Shown one piece after another: positions 39,836 to 49,322 of a stretch of 64,000 bases of DNA. The translations under genes and the position numbers were made by a program. Source of the stretch: a virus; IMG/VR virus record IMGVR_UViG_3300024517_000018, positions 1-64,000 of that record; one strand, written 5' to 3'. Every line of letters begins with the position of its first letter. The stretch's first letter is position 1. The notes under the pieces are model-generated. The model saw nothing but the letters and a program-made list of their open reading frames with translations. It was not told the DNA's origin and made no database searches.

Positions 39836-41572
39836 ATGCCCCAAAGAAACAAAGGAGCAAACTGCGAGTGTTGCTGTGGCTTTAAGGGGCCTCCAGGTAA
39901 TTGCATTGAAGATATAGTGGAGGTCTTGTCGCCCCCTGCCCTGAATCACCAATGGACTGTTCCACTCACAACATGGAATGGAACGCCAGCGAGTACGCTG
40001 TTTGATTATGAGTCTTTCGGGTTCGGAGCTACGGTTGATTCGTTCTCTGTAACTGACTTTACTGAGAGGGTTGATTTTGTTGGAACTACTGATTGTGCTC
40101 TCGTAGATATGACATTCACATCCGGAACACAATTCAGTTGTGGTGTTTACTTCTTCCCAAAGGTCGATATCCAGATAGACCCATCCAGCGAATATGAAGC
40201 TCACAGATTGGAAGGCCTAAGTGCGCTTGCAAACGTAAGACATGGACTTGAGCCAGGCTTGTCCCCTACTCAGTATTACCGCCTCATAACAGGCGCTGGT
40301 GGATTCACACCAAACCCCGTTGATACGGATCATGATCCTGATCTAACAAGGGCAGTGCCATTTTGGGGAACAGTCTGGGATCAGGATGGAGATCGATTCT
40401 GGGGCGTCTCTGTATTCAAGCAATTCAACAGGTGCTGGCATCTGACAACACAGGCCGCACCTTTAATTCTGAACGGAGACGGATCGCTTGGGGACACAGG
40501 ACTGGACCTTCATTGCTATCCCGAGCCAGATCCGCCCACGATCACAAAAGTCGGCTATGTATTTGGATATTCTACATGGTGGGACCTGACAGGAAGCGGT
40601 CTCGGAAGAACTTGGGATAAAGGGGACACGCCCATATCTACAGGTACGTATCGTGAAACAATGGCCGTGTCTGGCATTTGTCATAACGTAGGGTATACAG
40701 AGAGGTGTCTGTGCGCCTTTCGGAACGAATTAAACCTTGACGTAACCATATCAGGAACAAATTCCCCGGCAGAGCTGAACGGAATAACAATACCCATCAC
40801 CAGGGTAAGTGGTGGCTTACTTTACACAGGAAGCCTGGACGTAGATTTGAGCCCCAACGCACTCAATGAGACATTCAGGCTGGATGGAGACTTTATAGAT
40901 CCAAGTGTTCCTATCAGCTTTGGATTCACTCCGTTTGGAGGGGGCCAGCTTGGTCCAGTTACAGTCAATCAAACTGATACAATCGGTGAATTAGTTGCTT
41001 TGCTTGAAGGGCTTGTTGGATCCACCGTCACAGCGACCGGTGCGGATTCGCTCGATCTCGGGTCTATTGATTTCGAGTTTACTGGTGGAATAGGCGGACA
41101 ATTTTTCACATTGTTCACAACAAGCGTAGGGATCGATCCAAGAGCCATAGTCTTATTACAGCATGGACTTAGCGCAGGAATTACAACAGTCGGAATCACT
41201 TATGATCCATGTGTAAGTCTTGAAATGAGTGTAACTGGCCCTGAGGTGACATGCGAAATGTTGTTCAGGTATCTCAGTTCGTGCGATATTCCTGTTCCTT
41301 CAGCGGGATTATTTACTGGATGTAGAAATCCAACAACCGCAATTGGTCCAGAATCACTCAGTCCTATTTCATTTGCATATGCCGGAGCATCCGAGTCTCG
41401 GATCAGGCAGGGCGTAGATATAAACTGGGAAGTTCCCGCAACCACATGCTCTGGACCGGAATCTGACGCCAATGTTCGTAATCTGAGGACTTCTGGTTTC
41501 AATTTCCCGATATATGGATCGCTGGAAGTACAGTACTTCGGTATGGATGTCGATATAACGGTTACTCCGTAA
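39836..41572 (+). CDS. Large minor tail protein with cysteine-rich start
   Basis: This 578-residue protein starts at ATG 39836 (MPQRNKGANCECCCG). The early CECCCGFKGPPGNC cluster is unusual and could form disulfides or bind metal. The remainder is beta-rich, Gly/Thr-rich and fibre-like, with scattered cysteine pairs. It overlaps the small Cys-rich gene downstream by one base. Confidence 0.5.
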   Translation: MPQRNKGANCECCCGFKGPPGNCIEDIVEVLSPPALNHQWTVPLTTWNGTPASTLFDYESFGFGATVDSFSVTDFTERVDFVGTTDCALVDMTFTSGTQFSCGVYFFPKVDIQIDPSSEYEAHRLEGLSALANVRHGLEPGLSPTQYYRLITGAGGFTPNPVDTDHDPDLTRAVPFWGTVWDQDGDRFWGVSVFKQFNRCWHLTTQAAPLILNGDGSLGDTGLDLHCYPEPDPPTITKVGYVFGYSTWWDLTGSGLGRTWDKGDTPISTGTYRETMAVSGICHNVGYTERCLCAFRNELNLDVTISGTNSPAELNGITIPITRVSGGLLYTGSLDVDLSPNALNETFRLDGDFIDPSVPISFGFTPFGGGQLGPVTVNQTDTIGELVALLEGLVGSTVTATGADSLDLGSIDFEFTGGIGGQFFTLFTTSVGIDPRAIVLLQHGLSAGITTVGITYDPCVSLEMSVTGPEVTCEMLFRYLSSCDIPVPSAGLFTGCRNPTTAIGPESLSPISFAYAGASESRIRQGVDINWEVPATTCSGPESDANVRNLRTSGFNFPIYGSLEVQYFGMDVDITVTP

Positions 41573-41817
41573 TGAATATCCAAGACGACTGCTCATGCCA
41601 ATTAGAGTCAGACTGCCGATATGGCTGCAGCGGACGAAGATTCGAGATCTGCAAAGGGAATGACCGACTGTCTGCCCGGTATCGTTCTTATGTTCGTGGT
41701 GAGTTCAGGCCCGCCCCAAAATACGAATGCGAGAAAATAGACACGAAGCTGGTTTCTCGCCAAATGGCCAGCATGACTCGTGAAGAGCGCCAAGACTGGC
41801 GCAGGCAGCATACTTGA
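41572..41817 (+). CDS. Small cysteine-rich protein
   Basis: This 81-residue protein (MNIQDDCSCQLESDCRYGC) has six cysteines, five in the first 30 residues, and a basic C-terminus. It may be a structural accessory of the preceding Cys-rich tail protein. A palindrome copy overlaps its last codons, read in a different frame (ERQDWRR). Confidence 0.55.
   Translation: MNIQDDCSCQLESDCRYGCSGRRFEICKGNDRLSARYRSYVRGEFRPAPKYECEKIDTKLVSRQMASMTREERQDWRRQHT
41786..41803. repeat. 18-bp palindrome copy 7
   Basis: AGCGCC-AAGACT-GGCGCA differs from the consensus in its last base. It lies in the last codons of the small Cys-rich gene. Confidence 0.7.
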
Positions 41818-41913
41818 GGCGGATCAGGCAGGTCGCCGTGAGCGATTGGGATGGCGTAAAAAGCTGGCGGGCATCAAAATACACAGCAATTACTGCAAAT
41901 AAGAGGTGATTTT

Positions 41914-42099
41914 ATGGCCCTTGACATCCTACTGCTGGAAACTGGAGACGATCTCCTTCTGGAAACTACTGCTACGTGCAACATCCTCTTGGAGCCAGCC
42001 ACGGCTGTCGAGGCAAATACGATTGCGACCAGGCTGTCCGGAACAACCGTGAAGGTGATCACTAACTCTGGGACCACCGTGGTTAAGAATGGGAGCTAA
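41914..42099 (+). CDS. Small fibre-associated protein
   Basis: This 61-residue protein starts behind AAGAGGTGATTTT. It repeats an LLLETGDDLLLETT unit that I associate with short structural proteins in phage tail modules. It lies two bases before the next ATG. Confidence 0.55.
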   Translation: MALDILLLETGDDLLLETTATCNILLEPATAVEANTIATRLSGTTVKVITNSGTTVVKNGS

Positions 42100-42101
42100 G
42101 G

Positions 42102-42698
42102 ATGGCTTTTGACATCAACGAGATGACTTCTGCCCAGGTGCAGACCACCATCGAGGATCTGGACGGTAACGCCCTGGCATCCATCGACTTCCTCTTGGCG
42201 ACTCTGTACCTGAATGATCCCTGCACGATCGTGAACAGTCGCGTGGCCCAGGACATCAACGGAGCCAACGAGGGCACATTTACGGCTGGGGCAGTGACTC
42301 TTGACTTGTCTCCCATGGATACCGAAACAGTTGGCTCTCACACGCTTCATCTGGAATGGGGATACGACTCAGACGCGAACGGCACCCTGAGCGGCCCGTT
42401 CGACACGGTCGTCTCAGACAACACAGTCACCGTGAATCATACATCCCATCCGTTTGCTGTCGGTGATCATGTCACATTTGTGGATGCGACTGAGGTTGAT
42501 GGTCTGAACCTGAATGGAACCAGGACGGTCGCAACTGTTCCTGGAGTGAACTCATATACGTTTGAGCATCCAAATCAGGGAGCTGCTGGAGTCACTGGCG
42601 GGGGCGGGGCCTCTGTCGCCTGGTTCGATAGCTCAAAAGTTGGCCGAGCTGATATCGACCTGTCTATCACAGCGTTTGTCAAAGTACCAACTGAATAA
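42102..42698 (+). CDS. Tail-module beta protein
   Basis: This 198-residue protein has a segment (NTVTVNHTSHPFAVGDHVTF, then NGTRTVATVPGVNSYTFEHP) typical of small beta modules that occur in phage fibres and baseplates. It precedes the fibre gene by 18 bp. Confidence 0.5.
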   Translation: MAFDINEMTSAQVQTTIEDLDGNALASIDFLLATLYLNDPCTIVNSRVAQDINGANEGTFTAGAVTLDLSPMDTETVGSHTLHLEWGYDSDANGTLSGPFDTVVSDNTVTVNHTSHPFAVGDHVTFVDATEVDGLNLNGTRTVATVPGVNSYTFEHPNQGAAGVTGGGGASVAWFDSSKVGRADIDLSITAFVKVPTE

Positions 42699-42716
42699 TC
42701 GGCAAAGGATTGCCCG

Positions 42717-45700
42717 ATGGCTGATAGCAAAACAACTGCATTGACGACCCTCTCTATCGTCGCAATCGACGATACTCTCTACATCGTCGATGACATTACA
42801 GGAACTCCGACATCTAAAAAGGTCACGATCGAGAAGCTGTTTGGAGGGATTAACGTCCTGACGACAGAGTCTTCGATCAGCGGATCTGTAGATAAAGTGG
42901 CTGTCTACAGTTCTTCGAACAGCGACGCTCGCGGAGTTCTGATTGATGATCTGCCTGTCGGTATTCACGGAAGCACGCACGTCTCTGGTGGAAGTGACGC
43001 AATCAAGCTGGATGACCTCTCTGCCCCGGATGACAATACTGATCTTGATGCAACCACGTCAGCCCATGGTCTACTACCCAAGCTCTCCGGATCGTCCACG
43101 GATTTCCTGGACGGAAACGGCGCATTCAACACTCCCTCTGGTGCCCCGGTTGGATCGTCTTATGTCGTCATCGCTGTGGATGGCAGTCTGACCGATGAAC
43201 GCGCTCTAGCGGTTACTGCTGGGGAACTCGCACTCACGGACGGTGGAGCTGGAGGCTCAGTTACTCTGGGCCTGGCAACCAACCCGACAGTAGCTGGAAA
43301 CCTGACCGTCACTGGAGATATGACGGTTAATGGCACGACCACCACGATTGAGAGCACGACCGTTGCGGTTGACGACTCCCTGATTAAACTGGCCAAGGAC
43401 AACACGGCTGCTGATACGGTCGACGCAGGCATTTACTCAGTCTACGACACGGCTGGCACGGACAAGTACGCCGGACTCTTCAGAGATGCGAGTGACGGAA
43501 AATACAGACTCTTCAAGGACTTGGAAACAGAGCCAACTACGACTGTTGACACTGCTGGAACTGGCTATGCAGTAGCAACTCTTGTTGCAGATATCGAGGG
43601 AACTGTAGGCGGAGTCACTATTACAGCCCATGCGTCACGTCACGAATCTGGCGGAGCTGACGCAATCAAGCTGGATGACCTTGCTGCTCCGGATGACAAC
43701 ACGGACTTGGATGCCACATCATCCGCGCACGGCCTCCTGCCCAAGCTGTCCGGCAGCGCATCGGATGTTCTGGCAGGGGACGGAACATGGAGCGCCAGTT
43801 CTGGCGCTCCGACTGGCTCCCAGTATGTAACACTGGCGACTGACGCAACTCTGTCTGCTGAGCGGGTCCTGACAGGCACGACAAATCAGATCACGCTTAC
43901 CGATAATGGCGCTGGATCGACCGTTGTAATCTCAACTCCCCAGAATATTCACACTGGGGCAACACCTTCGTGGACAGGTGCTGACCTCTCGGCAGGAACA
44001 ACAACTCTTGGAACGGTTGCCGGTGCGATTAATGCTGGAAGCGCCACATCTCTTGAAATTCCGAATTCTGTATCTCCTACCGTAAATGCGGATGGGGAAA
44101 TCGCTGTCGACACAACCGTAACTGATTTTTCTGCGGGCGTATTGAAATATTTCAGCACAGAAGAAATGGGCGTTGTGGCGATGCCTATAGCAGAGTTTAC
44201 GTCTCCCACGGGAGGCACGCTTGTTTCTTACAATGCGACCAACGATGAGTTCGAGCTTGTTGCCCAAGCTGGCGGCGGTGACATGTCTGCTGCTACATAT
44301 GATCCGGCAACAATCTCAGAACAGCTTGTCGGCCTGACCGCAACCCAAACCCTGACAAACAAAACCCTGACTGCCCCAGCTGTCGGCACATCCATTCTGG
44401 ATACAGGCGGTAACGAGCTATTCCTGCTTACCGCTACTGGTTCTGCAGTCAACCAGGTTACGTATGCGAATGCGGCCACGGCGAATAATCCCACATTCAC
44501 AGCCAGTGGCGACGATACGAATATCGGAATTAACTTCGTATCAAAGGGATCAGGTGTAATCCAGACCGAGGGAGTTGAGATTGTCAATCTGTCTGCAACC
44601 CAGACACTCACGAACAAGACGTTGACCAGTCCCACTCTGACGACGCCTGCCCTGGGGACTCCTGCGTCCGGAGTGATGACGAATGTCACAGGGACTGCAG
44701 CGAGTCTGACCGCTGGATCCTGTACGACGATCCCCAACCTGACCGGGCACATCACCTCGACTGGCAATGCGACCGTGCTGGGTTCATTCACGGTCGCGCA
44801 GATGAACACGGCGCTGTCAGACGGAACGATGGGGACTGGTGACCTTCTGGCCGATGGCACGGTCGCAATGACTGGAGACATCAACCTCGATGGCAACAAC
44901 ATCGACAACGGTGGAGTGATCTTCCTGAAAGAACAGGCAGATGCTGACGCTGACGTTGCTGGCTCGCTGCAACTCTGGGTGAACACAGCCACGCCGAACG
45001 AGTTCTGGTACACAGACGATGCGGGCACAGACTTCCAGGTTGCATCCCTTGCTGGAACAGAAACATTCACGAACAAAACACTGTCTGGGGGGACATTCAC
45101 AGGCACGATAGATGCCGGAGGCGCTGACGACTTTGAGATTCCGAATAGTGCCACACCAACCGTAGACACTGATGGCCAGGTTGCCATCGATACAACTATT
45201 ACAGATTTCGCTGCTGGATTGATTAAGTATTACGCGGGCGAAGAAATGGCCGTGGTTGCTATGCCTGTAGCCCAGTTGACCAGTCCAACTGATACTTATG
45301 TTGTGGCTTACAACGCAACAAGCGATGAATTCGAATTAGCAGCATCTGCCGGCGGGTCAGCAGACGGAAACGGACTCACAGTCACAGCTAAAACAAGCAA
45401 CTACACTTTGACAGACGGGGACTTTGCAAAGTTTACTCTCACTGGCGATGCGACTGCCACACTGCCAAACACGCCATCAGCTAACGAGAGAGTTGCCATA
45501 CAGTTTACATCTGGCGGGCAGGGCGACGTGCTGACGGTCGATACGGACCTAACCATAATTTCCCAGTACGGCTCAGATGACCTGTATATGGCAGAAGGCG
45601 ACTATCTCTACCTGCAATGTGACGGCACGGACTGGGAAGTTCTATCGTCGTCGCTCAGCTACTATAGTCCGGCGGCACCAGGAAACGTGGTCATCAACAG

Positions 45701-46217
45701 CACGACACACCGAGCTTTCCCTCCACCTATGGTTAGCGCTGGGTTAATATTGGACTCGTCAGTTCCAGTAGATGACGTACTGTACCTGACGCCGTATCCG
45801 CTCGAACGACCAACCAGTTTTGAGAAAATCGCTTTGCAGGTTGGGACCAGCGAAGGAGGTAAGGTTGCGCGTGTCGGTCTATATAGGCTCAAGCCGAACG
45901 GAACGGCGGCAGTTGTCCTCGATGTGGAGCTGTCACTCGGTTCGACTGGCGAGGCCAGCAGTTCTCTGACTGCCGACGATTTATACCCGCCGGGCATGTA
46001 TCTCCTGGCGTTCATGACTGATGCAACCACGGCAGCGTGTACGTCAATAGCGGTTACCGATCTCCGCACCAGTGCAGGGTTCACGGACAGCACGTGTGGA
46101 ACACAAACCTTCCACTGGGAATTGTCACAGTTTTACGGAGCGTTGCCTGCAACGGTCACTCTCGGAGACAGTGAGTCTTCTGGCTCGACCAGTTTCTTCC
46201 CGATACTAATAGGATAA
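42717..46217 (+). CDS. Tail fibre protein with internal duplications
   Basis: This 1166-residue protein has classic fibre repeats such as ATQTLTNKTL (several copies) and NGTTTTIESTTVAVDDSLIK. Two long near-repeats are visible: DAIKLDDLSAPDDNTDLDAT...HGLLPKLSGS near residue 95 and DAIKLDDLAAPDDNTDLDAT...HGLLPKLSGS near residue 320. Two blocks with ISxxFSAGVLKYFSTEEMGV-like sequence near residues 470 and 835 form a second pair. The last 170 residues are unique and probably the receptor-binding tip. A palindrome copy lies in the first repeat pair (SASSGA). Confidence 0.75.
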   Translation: MADSKTTALTTLSIVAIDDTLYIVDDITGTPTSKKVTIEKLFGGINVLTTESSISGSVDKVAVYSSSNSDARGVLIDDLPVGIHGSTHVSGGSDAIKLDDLSAPDDNTDLDATTSAHGLLPKLSGSSTDFLDGNGAFNTPSGAPVGSSYVVIAVDGSLTDERALAVTAGELALTDGGAGGSVTLGLATNPTVAGNLTVTGDMTVNGTTTTIESTTVAVDDSLIKLAKDNTAADTVDAGIYSVYDTAGTDKYAGLFRDASDGKYRLFKDLETEPTTTVDTAGTGYAVATLVADIEGTVGGVTITAHASRHESGGADAIKLDDLAAPDDNTDLDATSSAHGLLPKLSGSASDVLAGDGTWSASSGAPTGSQYVTLATDATLSAERVLTGTTNQITLTDNGAGSTVVISTPQNIHTGATPSWTGADLSAGTTTLGTVAGAINAGSATSLEIPNSVSPTVNADGEIAVDTTVTDFSAGVLKYFSTEEMGVVAMPIAEFTSPTGGTLVSYNATNDEFELVAQAGGGDMSAATYDPATISEQLVGLTATQTLTNKTLTAPAVGTSILDTGGNELFLLTATGSAVNQVTYANAATANNPTFTASGDDTNIGINFVSKGSGVIQTEGVEIVNLSATQTLTNKTLTSPTLTTPALGTPASGVMTNVTGTAASLTAGSCTTIPNLTGHITSTGNATVLGSFTVAQMNTALSDGTMGTGDLLADGTVAMTGDINLDGNNIDNGGVIFLKEQADADADVAGSLQLWVNTATPNEFWYTDDAGTDFQVASLAGTETFTNKTLSGGTFTGTIDAGGADDFEIPNSATPTVDTDGQVAIDTTITDFAAGLIKYYAGEEMAVVAMPVAQLTSPTDTYVVAYNATSDEFELAASAGGSADGNGLTVTAKTSNYTLTDGDFAKFTLTGDATATLPNTPSANERVAIQFTSGGQGDVLTVDTDLTIISQYGSDDLYMAEGDYLYLQCDGTDWEVLSSSLSYYSPAAPGNVVINSTTHRAFPPPMVSAGLILDSSVPVDDVLYLTPYPLERPTSFEKIALQVGTSEGGKVARVGLYRLKPNGTAAVVLDVELSLGSTGEASSSLTADDLYPPGMYLLAFMTDATTAACTSIAVTDLRTSAGFTDSTCGTQTFHWELSQFYGALPATVTLGDSESSGSTSFFPILIG
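43791..43808. repeat. 18-bp palindrome copy 8
   Basis: AGCGCC-AGTTCT-GGCGCT is in frame in the fibre gene (SASSGA). The sister repeat near 43130 lacks it, reading ACTCCCTCTGGTGCC at that place. Confidence 0.8.
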
Positions 46218-46246
46218 CCTCTAGTAACTCCACAATGGAGATACAC

Positions 46247-47011
46247 ATGAACCTCAAGAGAGCACAGCAGATATTCAAGCCAGGCGCGTTCAATAAAGAG
46301 GCGGGCATTATCTGTGCAGAGGCAAGCTACGACGCCTGCTACACAGATCAGGATGCCGAGTCGATCGAATCACGCCAGAACTGGAATTGCGACCATTACG
46401 TTCCCATTTCCCATGACAGGAACAGCTGCCTGGTTATCATAAAAGATAACTTCGCTGTCATCGCTTTCCGTGGGACCAGGTCGGTCTCGGACCATAAGCG
46501 GAATCTCATGATCAGGCCCACCTACTGGAAGGAATGGAACGTCCACACTGGGTTCCTATTATCCTTCAAGAATATCTGGAAGAAGCTGGACGATTGCCTC
46601 TATTCATTGTTGCCAGATCCCAAAACAGCCAAGATGGTTATCACTGGCCATTCAGCGGGCGGCGCAATGGCGAGTCTTTGCGGATGGCACATGGAGACTG
46701 ATGGGTATGGAGAGGTTGCCGGAGTCTACACATTCGGGGCTCCACGACACCTTGGCAGGCCACTTGCCAGGAAGATGACAAACCAGATGAACGGTCGTCT
46801 GTTCAGGGTCGTGAACAAGGGCGACATCGTTCCGAGGCTCATTCCTCCGTACCGGTACAGACACGCTGGTGATCTGGTCTATTTCAACCGGGATGACATG
46901 ATGATCTTTGAGCCATCATGGTACTACTGCCTGTACGACAGAATCAAATCAACAAGCCACTACTCTGTCAGGCAGCACTCAGCAGCTGACTATGCGGCTA
47001 TGTTTATTTAG
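46247..47011 (+). CDS. Class 3 lipase-like serine hydrolase
   Basis: This 254-residue protein starts at ATG 46247 behind GGAGATACAC; ATG 46235 lies within that ribosome site. It has the lipase 3 layout: AFRGTRSVSDHKRN (oxyanion loop) at residues 73-86, GHSAGG at 134-139 (Ser136), NKGDIVPRL (Asp193) and SHYS (His238), a full catalytic triad. Such enzymes cleave ester bonds in lipids. Its position directly after the fibre suggests action on the host envelope during entry or lysis. No signal peptide is evident. Confidence 0.8.
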   Translation: MNLKRAQQIFKPGAFNKEAGIICAEASYDACYTDQDAESIESRQNWNCDHYVPISHDRNSCLVIIKDNFAVIAFRGTRSVSDHKRNLMIRPTYWKEWNVHTGFLLSFKNIWKKLDDCLYSLLPDPKTAKMVITGHSAGGAMASLCGWHMETDGYGEVAGVYTFGAPRHLGRPLARKMTNQMNGRLFRVVNKGDIVPRLIPPYRYRHAGDLVYFNRDDMMIFEPSWYYCLYDRIKSTSHYSVRQHSAADYAAMFI

Positions 47012-47381
47012 CGCCCGAGTCGGCGCTGACTGAAGTCAGAATCTTCGGCTCTGACCAGTCCTTGGAGTCCAGCGCCCTCGCAAGCTTCGATCGGTCGACA
47101 TTCCTGATCAGGGCGTCATATCGAGATACCAGCACCTCACCTGTATCGATCAGGCAAACACACACGACTCCGGCCTCTTTATTTTCCCATTCCACCCTGG
47201 CGGCAAAGATTCCGTCCGGAGTGCGGACTGCGAGAACATCAGGGTCCTCCTGTCCCAACCCTGTCTCGGTCAATCTGTTTGCGAGGTACTTCACGAAGGC
47301 CTCTGGGACGCTCTCTGAGGCTATCTCTGAGAACTCCGACGCCCATGTCCTGATCTTAGATTCCAGCTCGCTACGGGTCAT
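47004..47381 (-). CDS. Hypothetical protein
   Basis: This 125-residue protein (MTRSELESKIRTWASEFSEI) converges on the lipase gene and overlaps its 3' end by 8 bp. Its last residues, SADSGAK, come from a palindrome copy. The fold looks alpha/beta. No family is recognised. Confidence 0.6.
   Translation of the reverse strand: MTRSELESKIRTWASEFSEIASESVPEAFVKYLANRLTETGLGQEDPDVLAVRTPDGIFAARVEWENKEAGVVCVCLIDTGEVLVSRYDALIRNVDRSKLARALDSKDWSEPKILTSVSADSGAK
47010..47027. repeat. 18-bp palindrome copy 9
   Basis: AGCGCC-CGAGTC-GGCGCT lies at the convergent gene ends and overlaps the lipase stop. On the minus strand it reads identically to the copy at 30254 and encodes SADSGA. Confidence 0.85.
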
Positions 47382-47581
47382 ACAGGGACCTCTCCTTCCT
47401 CAAGAAGTGCGATTGTCTCATTGGCTTCTGCAAGGCACTTCTGGCAAATCTGGACAACGGCATGCTGCGGAGCCCCGAGGTCACAATGGATTCGAACTAC
47501 TGAATACTGGCTGCTGCAGCAAGCATGACAAAAAAGAGTGGGGCGAAACCTGTTCTCGACCGCAGTGATGCACTTCGTCAC
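47378..47581 (-). CDS. Small cysteine-rich protein
   Basis: This 67-residue protein has CHACCSSQ and CQKC, consistent with a zinc ribbon, and an acidic tail. It overlaps the following gene by four bases. Function is unknown. Confidence 0.6.
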   Translation of the reverse strand: MTKCITAVENRFRPTLFCHACCSSQYSVVRIHCDLGAPQHAVVQICQKCLAEANETIALLEEGEVPV

Positions 47582-47584
47582 GTC

Positions 47585-47746
47585 CTACTCCTCGGGACCG
47601 GCCAGATAGATCTGAGTTACGACATAGTCTCCCTCAGGATCATTCGCCTGGTCCAGTGCAGAATCGTGAGCTTCCACAGCATTATCAGCGTCGACTGTTA
47701 CCTGCATTCTCTGATCACGAATCAGCTCAACTACGTATCTGGGCAT
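47585..47746 (-). CDS. Small hypothetical protein
   Basis: This 53-residue protein starts at ATG 47746 (MPRYVVELIRDQRMQVTVDA), sharing one base with the glycosyltransferase stop (TAATG). The strand-helix-strand pattern resembles small phage proteins of unknown role. Confidence 0.6.
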   Translation of the reverse strand: MPRYVVELIRDQRMQVTVDADNAVEAHDSALDQANDPEGDYVVTQIYLAGPEE

Positions 47747-48732
47747 TATATCTGACTCCAGTGCGTTTCCCGGTAATCGAAGTTCTCTGGCTGACGATCC
47801 TGAATCAGGGCACGAAACAGAGCATAGAACCACTTTGATCTGTGCTCGTAGGACCATGGCTGGATTGCCCTGTGTCCCCGGCTGTTCATGTCGGGGTCTT
47901 TCAGGGCAGCCTGTATTTTGCTCATGAATTGCTTCACGTTTCCGTTTCCGTCAAACATAATCAGGTTGGGGCTGTCTTCTTCTCCGCGAAGCTCGCTGGC
48001 GCTTCCGATCTGGTTCGTGACAACCGAACACCCGCAAGCCAAGGCCTCAAGCACCATGCTTGGTCCGCCGCCTTCGCTTTCTGACGGACAGATAATCACC
48101 TTGCCGCTGTTGTACCAGTCGACCATCTCGTCTTCGTTCTGGACGACCGGATCAAACGCACTCATGACGGGGCGAATATCACAGGTGACGCCAGCATCCA
48201 CCATTAACTTCTTGAGATCAACGATAATCTCAAGGTATCCCTTCTTCTTTCCGGCTGAAGATGCGGATGACCAGATCACGTCCAGCGGTCGGGTTTCCCA
48301 CGCGGTCTTCTTCTTCCACAGGTCCATATCCACGCCGTTTGAGATGACGCAAGTGTTGGGGCGGACCCCTTCCCCATAGTACCTGTCAGGGTTGTTGCAG
48401 ATCACGTAATGGGCAGCGAGGAGGGCAGGCTCCCAGAACTCGTTGTTTGTTCTGTGGTCTCGGTTATACGAGAGAACCAGCTTGGCTTTCGGGGCATGCA
48501 CATCAACTAAGTGTCGGATTGTGAGTGCCCACATGTAGTCGATACAGAAGATGAGATCGTAACTTCCCATGATCTCTGGCTGCTTCTGGAGCCAGGTTAT
48601 CGCACACCGATCAATCACTATGTCGTCTGGGGCATTCTTCTTGAGGGCGTTTGAGCGTTGAGCATATGCCCAGCGAACCATGCCGTCTCGGCGCTTGTAT
48701 TCAACATCATGAGCAATAAGTATTCTTTTCAT
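47746..48732 (-). CDS. Glycosyltransferase, GT-B (family 4-like)
   Basis: This 328-residue protein starts at ATG 48732 (MKRILIAHDVEYKRRDG), overlapping the preceding stop (ATGA). VISNGVDMDLW near residue 130 and PSESEGGGPSMVLEALACGC near residue 225 (the E-x7-E donor-binding region) are characteristic of GT4-like enzymes. It transfers a sugar from a nucleotide donor; the acceptor could be modified DNA, virion protein or host surface glycan. A second glycosyltransferase lies at 58 kb. Confidence 0.8.
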   Translation of the reverse strand: MKRILIAHDVEYKRRDGMVRWAYAQRSNALKKNAPDDIVIDRCAITWLQKQPEIMGSYDLIFCIDYMWALTIRHLVDVHAPKAKLVLSYNRDHRTNNEFWEPALLAAHYVICNNPDRYYGEGVRPNTCVISNGVDMDLWKKKTAWETRPLDVIWSSASSAGKKKGYLEIIVDLKKLMVDAGVTCDIRPVMSAFDPVVQNEDEMVDWYNSGKVIICPSESEGGGPSMVLEALACGCSVVTNQIGSASELRGEEDSPNLIMFDGNGNVKQFMSKIQAALKDPDMNSRGHRAIQPWSYEHRSKWFYALFRALIQDRQPENFDYRETHWSQI

Positions 48733-49028
48733 GTTGAAACCGGTTCGCATCCACACTTTATGCAGAAATTCATCTCACCTTCCATGTCTAATACGTAATC
48801 CTCTTCGCACCACAACTCCACCGAACAACCTTCACACTGTCCGGCTGATGTCCAGCCTTCGCTGATGATCTTGCCCTCTTCTTCGTCGTAATCAGTCACG
48901 ACGAAAACGTCTTCAATGCGGAACGTGGGGTGCTTTTCCCGGAACAGCTTGGCTGCATCTTCCTTTGTTTCTGCGAAGACGTCTTCGCATTTGCATTCAG
49001 TCCTTATGGCAGTGATTTCGAATCGCAC
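48729..49028 (-). CDS. Zinc-binding hypothetical protein
   Basis: This 99-residue protein has CEGC, a WCEED segment and CIKCGCE, suggesting a zinc ribbon in its second half. The first half (MRFEITAIRTECKCEDVFAE) has an alpha/beta pattern. Function is unknown. Confidence 0.6.
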   Translation of the reverse strand: MRFEITAIRTECKCEDVFAETKEDAAKLFREKHPTFRIEDVFVVTDYDEEEGKIISEGWTSAGQCEGCSVELWCEEDYVLDMEGEMNFCIKCGCEPVST

Positions 49029-49040
49029 ACTATCTCCTTT

Positions 49041-49322
49041 TTAGTCCCAGTCACACCACATACAAATCCTGTATGAGTCTGGACCTGACATCTCGTCATC
49101 GTGACACACTAGAGAACATTTAGCACAAACAAAAGTGTTCGGAAGAGCAACGTCATCAAGCTGAGACTCGATTTCTCTGTCTCCATCTCTGCGACCCTTC
49201 TTGTGGAGTAGTCTTCTCCATTCGCCTCTGTGATGCCTGAGCTTCGCCCCGACATACTTCGATGACGGGCCGAAGTCTTCATCCTTGTAGAGGCTCAACT
49301 TCCATCCATATGGCTTAGTCAT
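49041..49322 (-). CDS. Zinc-binding hypothetical protein
   Basis: This 93-residue basic protein ends in CAKCSLVCHDDEMSG...CMWCDWD, a likely zinc ribbon. It overlaps the upstream gene by four bases. Function is unknown. Confidence 0.6.
   Translation of the reverse strand: MTKPYGWKLSLYKDEDFGPSSKYVGAKLRHHRGEWRRLLHKKGRRDGDREIESQLDDVALPNTFVCAKCSLVCHDDEMSGPDSYRICMWCDWD

Noticed and set aside
44228-45187. Minus-strand 319-codon frame
   Set aside because: It is antisense to the repetitive fibre gene and its Val/Ser/Pro-rich composition reflects the complement of Thr/Ala/Gly codons.
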